Below, one piece after another: positions 29,414 through 39,699 of a stretch of DNA of 64,000 bases. The stretch is taken from the NCBI GenBank assembly GCA_963789555.1, contig CAWBKY010000007.1:186001-250000 (forward strand). The letters run 5' to 3'. Position 1 is the stretch's first letter; the number at the start of each line of letters is the position of its first letter. This DNA comes from JACXTP01 sp963789555 (lineage in GTDB: Archaea > Thermoplasmatota > Thermoplasmata > Methanomassiliicoccales > UBA472). The notes under the pieces are model-generated. The model saw only the letters and a program-made list of their open reading frames with translations. It searched no databases and was not told the origin of the DNA. The position numbers were made by a program, and so were the translations under genes.

Positions 29414-32013
29414 GCCAGACCGGAGATATTATCAGATCCAGAGGATGGATGGCGAAGTGCGAGACCCCTTACAGCACCAGGCAGATGGAGGCGGAGGGAG
29501 GCTGCGGCGTGGTCGGGCTGGCCAGCACGGTCGCCCTGCCCGGACGTCACTTCTTCGAATCGCTCAGGCAGATGCACAACCGCGGCAACGGCAAGGGCGG
29601 CGGCATCGCCGCCGTCGGCCTGGACCCCAAGCAGATGCGGGTCAGCCGCGAGGTGCTCGACAACGATTACCTGATCCAGGTGGCATACCTGGACGCCAAT
29701 GTCCGCGAGGCGTTGGAGAAGGAGTTCCTCGAACCGCGCTACGAGATACACGCCCGCTACATGGTGGACGAGAGCAACGACCCAGCGGTGCTGAAGGACC
29801 TGCCGGTGCGCCCACCCCAGGTGTGGCGCTACTTCTGCCGGGCCCGGAGCGACGTTCTGGACCGCTTCATCGCCGACCGCGAGCTGCGCTCCCTGGAAAA
29901 GCGGCGGGCCGAGGACGAGTTCGTGTACCAGACCAGCTTCAGCATCAACCTGAAGTACTACGCCTCGGGCAAGATGACCGCCTTCGTCATGTCCCAAGGC
30001 AGGGACATGATCATCATGAAGGTGGTCGGTTACGCCGAGGACGTCATCCGCTTCTACCGCATGGAGGACTTCACCGCGCACGCTTGGATCGGCCATCAAC
30101 GCTACCCGACCAAGGGTCGGGTGTGGCATCCGGGCGGGGCGCATCCGTTCATGGGGCTGGACGAGGGACTGGTGCACAACGGCGACTTCGCCAACTACCA
30201 CTCCGTCAGCGAGTACCTGGCCCAGCGCAACGTCAAGCCATTGTTCTTGACCGATACCGAGGTATCGGTGCTCCTGTTCGACGTGCTGAACCGCGCCTAC
30301 GGCTACCCGCTGGAGTACATCATCGAGGCCCTGGCGCCCACGACCGAGCGCGACTTCCACCAGCTGTCCGAGGAGAAGCAGAAGGTGTACAAGGCCATCC
30401 AGAGGGCGCACATGCATGGCTCACCCGACGGACCTTGGTTCTTCATCATCGCCCGCAACTGCTATTACGAGGGCAAGCAGCAGCTCATCGGCATCACTGA
30501 CACGTCCATGCTGAGGCCGCAGGTCTTCGCCATGGTGGAGGGGGACATGCAGATCGGGCTGGTGGCCTCGGAGAAGCAGGCCATCGACGCCGCCCTTCGT
30601 TCCATCAACGCCGACCACCCCTCCGTGCCCAAGCAGGCGGACGTCTACTGGAACGCCCGCGGCGGCAGCCACACCGACGGCGGCGCCTTCGTCTTCAGCA
30701 TCGTGCCCGAGAATGGCAAGAAGAGGTTGGAGGTCACGAACAAGTTCGGGTCGCCGGTGGAGGTCAAGCTGAAATACGACCGGTCCCAGGACCTGCGCAT
30801 GGCCACCGCTCTGGACAGACCTCAGTCGCCATCAGCGATCGTGGCGGAAGGCTCTGGCGAGCAGGCCTTCTCCAAGTTCCGGACCGCCCTGCCCACCATG
30901 GGCGCCGAGCAGGCCATGGCCATGTTCGCCACGGCGGTGCAGCGCGGCAGCAAGGGCGGCAATGACCTGGACGAGACGGTGCGCTTCCTCACCCTGGTGA
31001 TCGACCGCAAATACGACCCGGGCACGCTGCGTCGCAGCCGCCTCACCGAGAAGGCGCTGGAGGCGTTGAACGCCATATTCCGTGCCCAGCCCCGCATCGG
31101 CTCAGCGAAGGACGCCAGCCTGGTGGACATGGAGAACATGGGACGGATAGAGGCGCCGGCCTCGCAGACCGCCAAACTGCTCATCGACTGCCGCGGCTTC
31201 CCCATGGAGGGGGAGGAAGGGCCGTCCTTCGCCGTGAGAAGGGCGTTCGAGAAGGGGTGGCGCCATGCCATACTATTCGACGCCCATGGGCAGCGCTTCT
31301 TCGGCTGCGGGCTCGGGCAGGCCTCGCATGGCATGCTCATCGAGGCCTACGGGACCCCGGGCGACTATCTCGCCTCGGGACTGGCCGGTGCCAGCGTCAT
31401 CGTCCACGGCAACGCCCAGGACCAACTATGCCAGATAATGGCCTCCGGGCGCCTGGTGGTGCACGGCGATGTCGGGCAGACCTTCATGTACGGGGCGAAG
31501 GGCGGGGAGGCCTTCATCAAAGGCAATGCCGCCGGTCGGCCGTTGATCAATGCCGTCGGGAAACCGCGCGTGGTCATCAACGGCACCTGCCTGGACTACC
31601 TGGCGGAATCGTTCATGGCGGGCGACCCCCTCAATGGCGGGGGCTTCGTCATCCTGAACGGGATGGGCTTCACCCTGAACGGCCATCCGGTCGAGCTGCC
31701 CACCCCCTATCCAGGAGGGAACCTGTTCTCCTTGGCCTCAGGCGGCGCCATCTATGTGCGCGACCCGAAGGGCAAGGTCACCGCGGACCAGTTGAACGGA
31801 GGGCGGTTCGGCAAGATGACCGAGGCGGATTGGAACCTCATCCTTCCATATCTGAAGGAGAACGAGGCGCTGTTCGAGATACCGATAGAGGGATTCCTGC
31901 TGACCGTGGATGGCGAGAGGCGCGCACCGTATGAGGTCTATCGCAAGATCGAGGCCGTGCCCTTGAAGTCGATGACCAAGGCCGAGCAGGAGCTGGAGGA
32001 CACCGGGGACTGA
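29410..32013 (+). CDS. Glutamate synthase-like fused glutaminase (GltB1) and GXGXG (GltB3) subunit
   Basis: An 867-residue fusion. The N-terminal class II amidotransferase domain has the nucleophile region GGCGVVGLAS, with the catalytic Cys at residue 32, so a 31-residue propeptide would have to be removed; HQRYPTKGRVWHPGGAHPF and LVHNGDFANY are also present. The C-terminal third is the GXGXG beta-helix (VHGDVGQTFMYGAKGGEAFIKGNAAG... GGGFVILNGMG). Archaea often encode these as separate genes. The start is the ATG overlapping the previous stop. An alternative role is an N-methylglutamate-synthase-like enzyme, not excluded by sequence. Confidence 0.83.
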   Translation: MSQTGDIIRSRGWMAKCETPYSTRQMEAEGGCGVVGLASTVALPGRHFFESLRQMHNRGNGKGGGIAAVGLDPKQMRVSREVLDNDYLIQVAYLDANVREALEKEFLEPRYEIHARYMVDESNDPAVLKDLPVRPPQVWRYFCRARSDVLDRFIADRELRSLEKRRAEDEFVYQTSFSINLKYYASGKMTAFVMSQGRDMIIMKVVGYAEDVIRFYRMEDFTAHAWIGHQRYPTKGRVWHPGGAHPFMGLDEGLVHNGDFANYHSVSEYLAQRNVKPLFLTDTEVSVLLFDVLNRAYGYPLEYIIEALAPTTERDFHQLSEEKQKVYKAIQRAHMHGSPDGPWFFIIARNCYYEGKQQLIGITDTSMLRPQVFAMVEGDMQIGLVASEKQAIDAALRSINADHPSVPKQADVYWNARGGSHTDGGAFVFSIVPENGKKRLEVTNKFGSPVEVKLKYDRSQDLRMATALDRPQSPSAIVAEGSGEQAFSKFRTALPTMGAEQAMAMFATAVQRGSKGGNDLDETVRFLTLVIDRKYDPGTLRRSRLTEKALEALNAIFRAQPRIGSAKDASLVDMENMGRIEAPASQTAKLLIDCRGFPMEGEEGPSFAVRRAFEKGWRHAILFDAHGQRFFGCGLGQASHGMLIEAYGTPGDYLASGLAGASVIVHGNAQDQLCQIMASGRLVVHGDVGQTFMYGAKGGEAFIKGNAAGRPLINAVGKPRVVINGTCLDYLAESFMAGDPLNGGGFVILNGMGFTLNGHPVELPTPYPGGNLFSLASGGAIYVRDPKGKVTADQLNGGRFGKMTEADWNLILPYLKENEALFEIPIEGFLLTVDGERRAPYEVYRKIEAVPLKSMTKAEQELEDTGD

Positions 32014-32042
32014 CCCTGGATTGACGATGAACCCCAACCCCT

Positions 32043-32076
32043 GGGCGGGGCGGTCCTGCTCGCCTCGCCCTTTTTT
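32043..32076 (+). terminator. GC-rich hairpin plus T6 terminator after gltB
   Basis: GGGCGGGGCG (32043-32052) pairs with CGCCTCGCCC (32061-32070) with one G-T wobble and an 8-nt loop, followed by TTTTTT (32071-32076). It has the form of a bacterial intrinsic terminator and lies between convergent genes. Confidence 0.75.
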
Positions 32077-32102
32077 CTCTAAACCATCGAGCGATCGACG
32101 AT

Positions 32103-33042
32103 TCACCTGGACAACGACCGTTCCGCCGCCAGCACGGTGTTGCGCATGAGCATGACGATGGTCATCGGCCCGACGCCTTTGGGCACCGGCGTGATGGCCT
32201 TGGCCTTCTCCTTCACCGCGTCGAAGTCGACATCGCCCACCAGACGACTGCCCTTGGGGTGGGTGGGGTCCTCCACGCGGCTGGTGCCGACATCGATGAC
32301 CACCGCCCCCTCCTTGACCATGTCCGCCTTGATGAAGCGCGGGATGCCCATGGCGGAGACCAGTATGTCCGCTTGGCGCGTCAATGAGGCCAGGTCCTTG
32401 GTCCGCGAGTGGCACAATGTGACCGTGGCATCGGCCCCGGGCCTCTTCTGCATCAGCATGGCCGCCAGGGGCTTGCCGACGATGTTGCTCCTCCCGCAGA
32501 TGACCACGTGCTTGCCGGCCGGGTCGTTCCCGCTTCGCACGAGCAGCTCCTGCACCCCGCTGGGCGTGGCGGGCTGGAAGCCCTCGCCCTCACCGATCAA
32601 TATCCGGCCCACATTGATGGGGTGGAAACAATCGACGTCCTTGCGGGGGTCGATCCGCTCGATGACCTTGTTGGGGTCGATGTGCTTGGGCAAGGGCATC
32701 TGCACCAAAATGCCATTTATCCTAGGGTCGCGGTTCAGACGGTCTATCTCCAGGAGCAGATCCTGCTCCGACAGGACTGGCTGGTTTCAATATCGTCTCA
32801 GAATGGAGGCCGAGCTCCTCGCAGGCCTTCCCCTTCATGCGCACATAGGTCGAAGAGGCGGGGTCATCACCGACCAGGATCACGGCCAGTCCGGGCACGA
32901 TCCCCTTGGTCTTCAGGGCGGCGATCCGCCCCCTCAGTTCCGATCGGATGGACTCGGCGACGACGGTCCCGTCTATGATGGTCGCGGTCAGATGTACCCC
33001 TCGTCCTGACAAAAGGAGCGCGGTTAGATTAAGCTTGCCCAT
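32103..33042 (-). CDS. folD: Methylene-THF dehydrogenase/methenyl-THF cyclohydrolase FolD (frameshifted)
   Basis: Interconverts formyl-, methenyl- and methylene-tetrahydrofolate. Evidence: LAVILVGDDPASSTYVRMKGKACEELG with the catalytic Tyr/Lys region, VDCFHPINVGRILIG, ICGRSNIVGKPLAAML and the C-terminal TPVPKGVGPMTIVMLMRNT. A frameshift near 32785 separates ILKPAS from LSEQDLLLEIDRLN. The ATG at 33042 is preferred because an earlier one would overlap the divergent gene at 33101. As it is bifunctional, no separate FchA is required. Confidence 0.92.
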
Positions 33043-33100
33043 CAAGGGTCGTTCCCCGCCTCCCAAAATTTGAAAGTCGTTGGAATGACATTGCCACTCG

Positions 33101-33373
33101 ATGAAGGAGGCCAGGCTGACCATAGGGGAGAGGGAGAGGCACGAGCTCCAGTTGCACTATAGCCAGACGAACCGTCGCATCTATGTGACCGTGGACGGCG
33201 AGCGCCAGGACGAGATCCATATGGCATGGGCGGGACGACACGAGACCAGCACCAGGTTCGTCGTCGGTCGATCGGAACGTCACGAGGTGGAGGTCAGGGT
33301 CATCTCCGGGCTCTTCAGCGCCGATATACATGTGATCGTCGACGGGAAAATGGTGTCTCACCCTTTGACATGA
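33101..33373 (+). CDS. Hypothetical beta-rich protein, 90 aa
   Basis: Starts MKEARLTIGERERHELQLHY and alternates polar and hydrophobic residues (RRIYVTVDGERQDEIHM, ADIHVIVDGKMVSHP), giving a repeated 'VTVDGE / VIVDGK' pattern suggestive of a small beta sandwich with two similar halves. Divergent from folD. No family recognised. Confidence 0.6.
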   Translation: MKEARLTIGERERHELQLHYSQTNRRIYVTVDGERQDEIHMAWAGRHETSTRFVVGRSERHEVEVRVISGLFSADIHVIVDGKMVSHPLT

Positions 33374-33481
33374 TCCCCTTTGGGATTATTTTGCCAAAAT
33401 CGTCCTGGTCAGATGCCCCAGGACCTGGTCATTGCTGGCATTTTTTCGGCAAGATGCTCGATCATCGCCCGACGGTGATGA

Positions 33482-33490
33482 ATATTTTAT
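33482..33490 (+). promoter_or_regulatory. TATA box of fhs
   Basis: ATATTTTAT sits about 38 nt before the fhs ATG; transcription from about 33513 would leave a short leader containing the GTGAGGGA ribosome-binding site at about 33511-33518. Confidence 0.55.
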
Positions 33491-33523
33491 AGACGGATGG
33501 GATTGCCAGGGTGAGGGACGGAA

Positions 33524-35198
33524 ATGAAAACGAACATCGAGATCGCACAAGAGGCGCAGGGCAGCCGAATCGGCGATATCGCCGCCAAGGTCGGGATCGA
33601 AGAGGCGGACCTGGTGCCATTCGGTCGCTACGCGGCCAAGGTGCCTCTGTCCGTCCTCCGCCGCTACGACGGCCGCAGCAATGGCAAGCTGGTGCTCGTG
33701 ACCGCCATAACCCCCACCCAGGCCGGGGAGGGAAAGACCGTCACCACCATCGGGCTGGTGCAGGCACTGGGCAAGCTGGACAAGAAGGTCATGGGGGCTT
33801 TGCGCCAACCCTCGCTCGGGCCCATCTTCGGCATAAAGGGGGGCGCCACCGGCGGCGGCTATTCCCAGGTCTATCCCATGTGGGACATCGACCTTCATTT
33901 CACCGGCGACCTGCATGCGGTCGCCTCCGCCCATAACCTCCTCTCCGCGGTACTGGAGAACCACCTGAACCGGGAGAACGAGCTCAACATCGATCCCACC
34001 CGGATCATGCTCAAGAAGGCCATCGACATGAACTGCCGCGAGCTGCGCAGCATCGTGGTCGGTCTGGGCGGCCGCGGCGACGGCGGCACCCCACACGAGA
34101 GCGGCTTCATGATCACCGCCGCCTCGGAGATCAGCGCCGTGTTGGCGCTGGCCACCTCCATGGAGGACCTGAAGCGGCGGTTGGGCAGGATAATCGTCGC
34201 CTACACCTACGACCACAAGCCGGTGAGCGCCGCCCAGCTGGACTGCGTGGGCGCCATGGCGGTGCTGCTGAAGAACGCCATCCACCCCAACCTGGTGCAG
34301 ACCCTGGAGGGCGAGCCGGTGTTCATCCACGGTTTCCCGTTCGCCAACATCGCCCATGGGAACAACTCCATCATCGCCACCAAGTACGCCCTCAAGTTGG
34401 CGGACATCGTGGTCACGGAATCCGGTTTCGGCGCGGACCTGGGCGCGGAGAAGTTCTTCGACATCGTTTGCCGCAGCAACGGCTTCCGGCCCGACTGCGC
34501 GGTCATCGTCGTCTCCATCCGGGCCCTGAAGATGCATGGAGGGGCGAAGCTGGCCGAGATCGACCAATCGCGACCCTATCGCCCTGCGCAAGGGATTCTC
34601 CAACCTGGACAAGCATATAGAGAACATTCGGAAGTTCGGTCTGCCCGTGGTCGTCTCCATCAACCACTTCGATTCCGACCGCGACGAGGACATCGCCATG
34701 GTCCGCACCCACTGCAAGGAGCTGGGGGTGCGCTGCGCCCTCTCCTACGTGTTCTCGCAAGGCGGTCCAGGCGGAAGGGAGCTGGCCGAGGCGGTATTGG
34801 ACGTCCTGGAGAACGAAGAACCTCAGTTCCGCTTCCTCTATGACACCGACCGCCCCATGAAGGAGAAGATCAAGACCATCGCCACCGAGATCTATGGCGC
34901 CTCGGAGGTGGTGTTCGAGGGCGAGGCGGAGCGCAACATCAAGCTCATCGAGTCCTCGGGCTTCGGCAACCTGCCCATATGCATGGCCAAGACCCAGCTC
35001 TCCATCACGGACAACCCCAAGCTCAAGGGCGCCCCCCAGGGCTGGGTGCTCAAGGTGCGAGAGGTGTTCGTGTCCGCCGGAGCGGGCTTCATCGTGCCGG
35101 TCTGCGGCCAGATCATGCTCATCCCCGGTCTGCCGGCCGAGCCTGCGTCCATCAAGATGGACATTGACGACAATGGCAGGATAACCGGTCTCAACTGA
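33524..35198 (+). CDS. fhs: Formate-tetrahydrofolate ligase (frameshifted)
   Basis: ATP-dependent activation of formate to 10-formyl-THF, the entry step of the THF Wood-Ljungdahl methyl branch. Signatures: ITPTQAGEGKTVTTIGLVQAL (P-loop), RQPSLGPIFGIKGGATGGGYSQV, GGRGDGGTPHESGF, and FVSAGAGFIVPVCGQIMLIPGLP at the C-terminus. A one-base shift near 34563 separates KLAEID from NRDPIALRKGFSNL. About 557 aa, the usual bacterial length. Archaea with H4MPT pathways normally lack this enzyme. Confidence 0.95.
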
Positions 35199-35817
35199 GG
35201 TTGGACGCCCTTTTCAGCGCCGCCAAAGCGACCGCCCCGACCTCGGCGAAATCCTCGGTCGGCAACAGGCGGGAGGCGGAGGTCGGGAACAGCATGGTGG
35301 CGTTCCCTGGCACCTCGTCATCGCCCTGCCAGACGGTAACCCGGACTGGGAGGTTGGGCAGGAAGCCCAAGACCACGGTGGCGCTGCCAAACCCTTCGAC
35401 CCGTCCACCTAATCTCTGACCGGCCCGGTTCAGCGACCCAGGGTCTTCCGAGAACGAACGGGCCAGCTCGTCCACCACCCGTTTCTGGAAGGCGCCATGG
35501 AAGGTCTCCCCCCCGGGAAGTTGGCGGAACAGGGCCCATTCCTCCGAGGGCTTGACCCGGTGGTCGCCGGCCAGGTAGTGCAATATCACTATGCTGAGGA
35601 AGCGGTCATGTTCGGGCAGGTCGCAGTGGACCTCCTGCGCCTCGATGTCCACCGAGGCGGAGCGGTCGAGCAATCTGACACAGAACGTCCTACCATCGAA
35701 CTCCGACCTGGTCGCCTTGGCCACCTCAGGCAGGGCACTCACAGGCAACCTCTCCCAGGCCAGCTCCCAGGCGGCCCGATAGGATTCGTTGCGTCGCCCC
35801 TCGTACCCCGAGCTCAT
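35191..35817 (-). CDS. DUF3786 family protein
   Basis: A 208-aa protein with the DUF3786 pattern: EFDGRTFCVRLLDRSASVDI, SIVILHYLAGDHRVKPSEEWALFRQLPGGETFHGAFQKR and VTVWQGDDEVPGNATMLF. DUF3786 proteins are found mainly in anaerobes with corrinoid/acetyl-CoA metabolism; the role is unknown. It is translationally coupled (4-nt overlap) to the deacetylase-like gene upstream and overlaps the 3' end of fhs by 8 nt. Confidence 0.78.
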   Translation of the reverse strand: MSSGYEGRRNESYRAAWELAWERLPVSALPEVAKATRSEFDGRTFCVRLLDRSASVDIEAQEVHCDLPEHDRFLSIVILHYLAGDHRVKPSEEWALFRQLPGGETFHGAFQKRVVDELARSFSEDPGSLNRAGQRLGGRVEGFGSATVVLGFLPNLPVRVTVWQGDDEVPGNATMLFPTSASRLLPTEDFAEVGAVALAALKRASNLS

Positions 35818-36653
35818 CGCCCCTCGCCAAAGTGCTCCAGGATATGGTCGTCTATGCGGGTGAACTCCACCCCGCTGTCCAAAGCGCCCTCCAAGACCTT
35901 CCTCAACTTGGTCAGCTCCAGCTCGGCGTCGGGACCGGAAAGCATGCCCCGGGAGTAGCTCTCCTGCACATGCCAGGAATGGTCCGCCAGGACGAACAGA
36001 CCTTCTCGGAACTGTTCGAACATGTCCACGTAATGCTCGGGTGGTCGGGCGTTCTCATGCATGGGCCAAAGGTAGCCCACGATCTTCTTGCCCTCCGCGT
36101 CGTTGGCGCATGCCACCGGCACCTCCCACAGCCCGTTGGAGAGCTGGAACGGCCTGATGGCGCCTTCCTTCAGCATCAGGATGACCGAGGAATCGTACTT
36201 GAAGCCCTTTTCCTGCAACAGACCGGCCAGATCGTCCCGGACGCCAAGGTAGGGGGCGCGGAACCCCATCCTCCCTGTGCCAAAGATCTCGTGCAACGCG
36301 GAGACGCTCCTCTCCAGGATGTCGTCCATGTCCGACCGGGTCAGCTTCACCCCGGTCTCCTTGCCGGTAAGGTCCTCATGGTCATAGGCATGGCTTGCGA
36401 CCTCGTGCCCCTTCATTAGGTCCACGATGTCGATCTCGCGTGATAGCTCCAAGGCGGTGCGCGCCTCGAAGAAGAACGTGCCCTGGATGTCCAGATGGTC
36501 GAGCAGGTCTACCATGCGCTCCAACCCTTTGGCCGAGGAGCGGAAGCGCGGCCCCTGGTCGCCATCGACGGCGTTCGACACCGCGCAGGCCTGACCGGTG
36601 CACGGTTTGTTCACGTCCCGGTCCACGTCCACGGTGAATGCGCATTGTCGCAT
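35814..36653 (-). CDS. Polysaccharide deacetylase (NodB-fold) family protein
   Basis: A metal-dependent carbohydrate esterase-like fold. FTVDVDRDV carries the catalytic/metal Asp, HEVASHAYDHEDL the metal His pair, and MGFRAPYLGV the NodB motif 3. 279 aa without a signal peptide, so a cytosolic substrate or amide bond is likely. Archaeal relatives have no settled substrate. Confidence 0.85.
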   Translation of the reverse strand: MRQCAFTVDVDRDVNKPCTGQACAVSNAVDGDQGPRFRSSAKGLERMVDLLDHLDIQGTFFFEARTALELSREIDIVDLMKGHEVASHAYDHEDLTGKETGVKLTRSDMDDILERSVSALHEIFGTGRMGFRAPYLGVRDDLAGLLQEKGFKYDSSVILMLKEGAIRPFQLSNGLWEVPVACANDAEGKKIVGYLWPMHENARPPEHYVDMFEQFREGLFVLADHSWHVQESYSRGMLSGPDAELELTKLRKVLEGALDSGVEFTRIDDHILEHFGEGR

Positions 36654-36804
36654 GATGATGCAAATCCAGCCGGTTCTAGATAATCGTTCTGGAGCGCGTT
36701 TGAAGGCTTCCGCACAACCTATTTATACGCGCGCTCAGGTCAGAAGGGTCGGTGCCATTCACAACCGATAACATCGACCGCCCGTTGCTGGCACACCCTG
36801 CGGG

Positions 36805-38047
36805 GTGCCCATCCTGAGGAACGTCCTGGTCCTTGGCGGCGGACCGGCGGGGATGAGCGCAGCGCAGACCCTGGCCCAACGCGGTGTGCATTGCACTTTG
36901 GTCGAGAAGGGGCCCTGCGTCGGGGGGAGGCCTCTCGACCTCGCATGCAAAGGGAAGGTCCAGTGCGTGAAATGCGACGTCTGCCTTTCCATGGACAAGG
37001 TCGCTCCGTTGTCGCAGGACCCTCTGATCTCCGTGATAAACGAGGCCAGATTGGACATGCTGGAGCGGGACCACGGCATCTACAAGGCGACCATCGCCAT
37101 CGGTCCTCGCAGCATCGACGACTCCAAATGCGACCGATGTGGCAAATGCGCGACGGTCTGCCCTTCCAAAGCGGTCTTACGTCAGGCCACAGTACAAGGT
37201 TTCGTCTACCGCATCGACCAGGACGTCTGCCATGACCGAGAGCAAGGTTGCTCGATCTGCTCAGCGGCCTGTCCCTCAGGGGCCATCGACCTGGACCGCG
37301 AGGAGGAGCAATGGGCGGTGGAGGCGGACGCCATCGTGGTGGCGGTGGGGGCCCAACCCTACGATCCGACCCCAGAGGCCCGACTGGGATTGGGAACGGT
37401 CCCTGGGGTCATAACATCAGGTTCCTTGGAGAGCATGCTCAATTCCGAGGGCAAGGTCAACGTCCCTGGGGTCAAGGCCATAGGGAAGGTGGCGTTCATT
37501 CAATGCGTCGGCTCCCGCGACCCGCATCGCGGCATGCCGCTCTGCTCCAAGGTATGTTGCAAGTACGCCCTAAAACTGGGGCGCTATCTGGTGGCCCAAG
37601 ACCCCCGGGTCGAGCTGGCATTTTTCTTCATGGACTGGCGGCCCTACGACCGACAGGACGACCTATTGGCCTGGGCATCGCAGGACCATAGGGTACGGGC
37701 GATCCGTTCCCGCCCGGCGGAGATCGGCGTCTCCATTGGCGGCAAGCCCGAGGTCCGTTACGCCTCCCCTGACGAATGGCAACGTCATGACGGAGGAGTT
37801 CGACCTGGTGGTGCTGTCGGTGGGCATGGGACCTTCCCCATCCAACCATTTCTTGGCCGAGGCCATGGGCATCAAGCTCAACCCGCACGGCCACTTCTTC
37901 AGCGAGGGCAAGCAGGCGAGGGCGCTCGAGGCGAAAGGCCTGGTGTTCGCTGGGGCATGCACCGGCCCCAAGGACATCGAGGAGAGCACCATGGAGGGCG
38001 TGGTGGCCGCCGCCAAGGTCGCTCGCTACCTGGAGGGGTCGGAATGA
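36805..38047 (+). CDS. HdrA-like FAD/Fe-S protein 1 (frameshifted)
   Basis: Electron-transfer flavoprotein resembling HdrA of heterodisulfide reductases. An FAD Rossmann motif (VLVLGGGPAGMSAAQTLAQRG) is followed by CVKCDVC, ferredoxin motifs CDRCGKCATVCP and CSICSAACPSGAID, and the HdrA signature CVGSRD...CSKVCCKYALK. The frame shifts near 37768; it resumes LTNGNVMTEEFDLVVLSVGMGPS and ends at 38047. GTG 36805 is the first in-frame start. If one G is miscounted near 36803, GTG 36752 becomes the start, about 28 nt after a TATA box at 36721 (ATTTATA), which looks more natural. It overlaps the next gene by 4 nt. Confidence 0.85.
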
Positions 38048-39699
38048 ACGACCCGCCTCCGGCCCATGCGCCCATCCCCGGACCGAAGGGGGTGGCCGTG
38101 TTCCTGTGCCGTTGCCAGGGAACGGTATCCGAGAAGGTGGACCTGGATGCGTTGATGGAACGGCTACCTGTCACACCCCAGCGTGCGCAGCGTGGATGTG
38201 ATGGACGGATGCTGCCGCGATGAGGACACGGACCGGATGGTGCTAGCGTTGCGCTCGGGCGAGGTCGACCGTGCGCTGATCGCCGGTTGCTCCTACAAGT
38301 TGCTGAGCGAGAGGATGTTCCAAGTGGCCAGAGGGGGCGGTATCGATCCTTATATGGTGGAGATCTGCAACCTCAAGGAGCAGTGCGCCCTGGTGCACGG
38401 GGAGGGATCGACCCAGGGCAAGGCGGAGCGATTGCTGGACCTATCGATTCAGAGATGCCTCTCCCTGCAGGTCCCGCCGCACAGTGAGGGAGGTCCGGTC
38501 TCCAGGACGATCATGGTCCTGGGGGGAGGGCATAGCGCCTGCGTCGCCGCGAAAGAGGCCTACCTGCTCAGGCACGAGGTAATCATGGTGAACGCCTCCG
38601 ACCATATCGTTGACGAGGCCCATGGCGAGGAGATGATCAGCCTGGAGGAGGGCAGCTTCGAGCAGTTCCTCGGCCAGGCCGGGGACGCGGTGACGGTTCT
38701 CAACGACACCCGCCTCATCGGCCTGAGGGGACATCCCGGTCGATTCCAAGCGGTCCTGGACACCCCTCTGGGGGAGACGGAGCTGTCGATCGGCGCGGTG
38801 GTGGTGGCGTTGGACCTGCAGGACGCCCTGAATCCCTTAGCGGAATGGTACCATGGCGAGATCCTGACCCAGCATGAACTGGAGGAGCGTTGCGCGAGGG
38901 GAGGGCGATCCCCCGGCACGTGGTCATGCTGGCCATGGACGAAGCGGGCGAGAGCGCCTTCGATCCCCTTTCCACCCATGAGGCGGTGCACAACGCCTTG
39001 TTCCTGAGGTCCACCAGGCCCAAATGCTCGGTGACCATCATCACCAGGGAGGTCTTCGCCTTCGGCCAGTGCGAGGCTGGATATAGCAAGGCCATGGAGA
39101 ACGGGGTCAGGGTGTTGCGCAGCGACAGGCTCCCTAAGCAAGAGGGGAAGGAACTGGTCGTCAGCGACATCCACCTGGGGGAGCGAGGTCACCATACCTT
39201 TCGACCTGCTCGTGCTCGACGATGCCACCGCGATTCCAGATACCTCCGCGTCTGGCACGGGCCATCGGCATCCCCATCGATGCCCAGGGCCGTTTCCTCC
39301 GTCCCAATGCCAAGCTCAAACCGAGCTCCACCCTGCGAGAGGGAGTGTTCCTGTGCGGCGGGGCGGCGGAGCGCAGCCTCGGGCACCGGGCCGTCCCTGG
39401 AGGCAAGGTCGGCGACGATGATGGCCTCCGACCTGCTCGGGAGGGAATGGCGCAACGGTGGGGAGGTCGCCGAGGTGTGGCCCGACAAATGTTCCGCCTG
39501 CCTCACCTGCGTGCGCATCTGCCCCTACCAGGCCCCAAGCATCGGCAAGGAGGGCAAGGCGACCATCGACATCTCTTCGTGCCAGGGTTGCGGCATCTGC
39601 GTCGGGATGTGCCCATCCAAGGCCATCCAGCAATACTCGTTCCGGGACGACCAGATCGAGATCGCCTTGCATGCGGCGTTGAGGGGGGATAGGGGATGA
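38044..39699 (+). CDS. HdrA-like FAD/Fe-S protein 2 (about five frameshifts)
   Basis: A second HdrA-type protein. It begins with the HdrA N-terminal domain (VAVFLCRCQGTVSEKVDLD, then AGCSYKLLSERMF and EICNLKEQCALVHGEG), continues with a degenerate FAD domain (IMVLGGGHSACVAAKEAYLL) and ends in two cluster motifs CSACLTCVRICP and CQGCGICVGMCP. Frame changes occur near 38170, 38888, 39182, 39250 and 39368; each restores HdrA-like sequence. About 550 aa. It probably pairs with the preceding HdrA-like protein in an electron-bifurcating or confurcating MetF complex. Confidence 0.78.
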
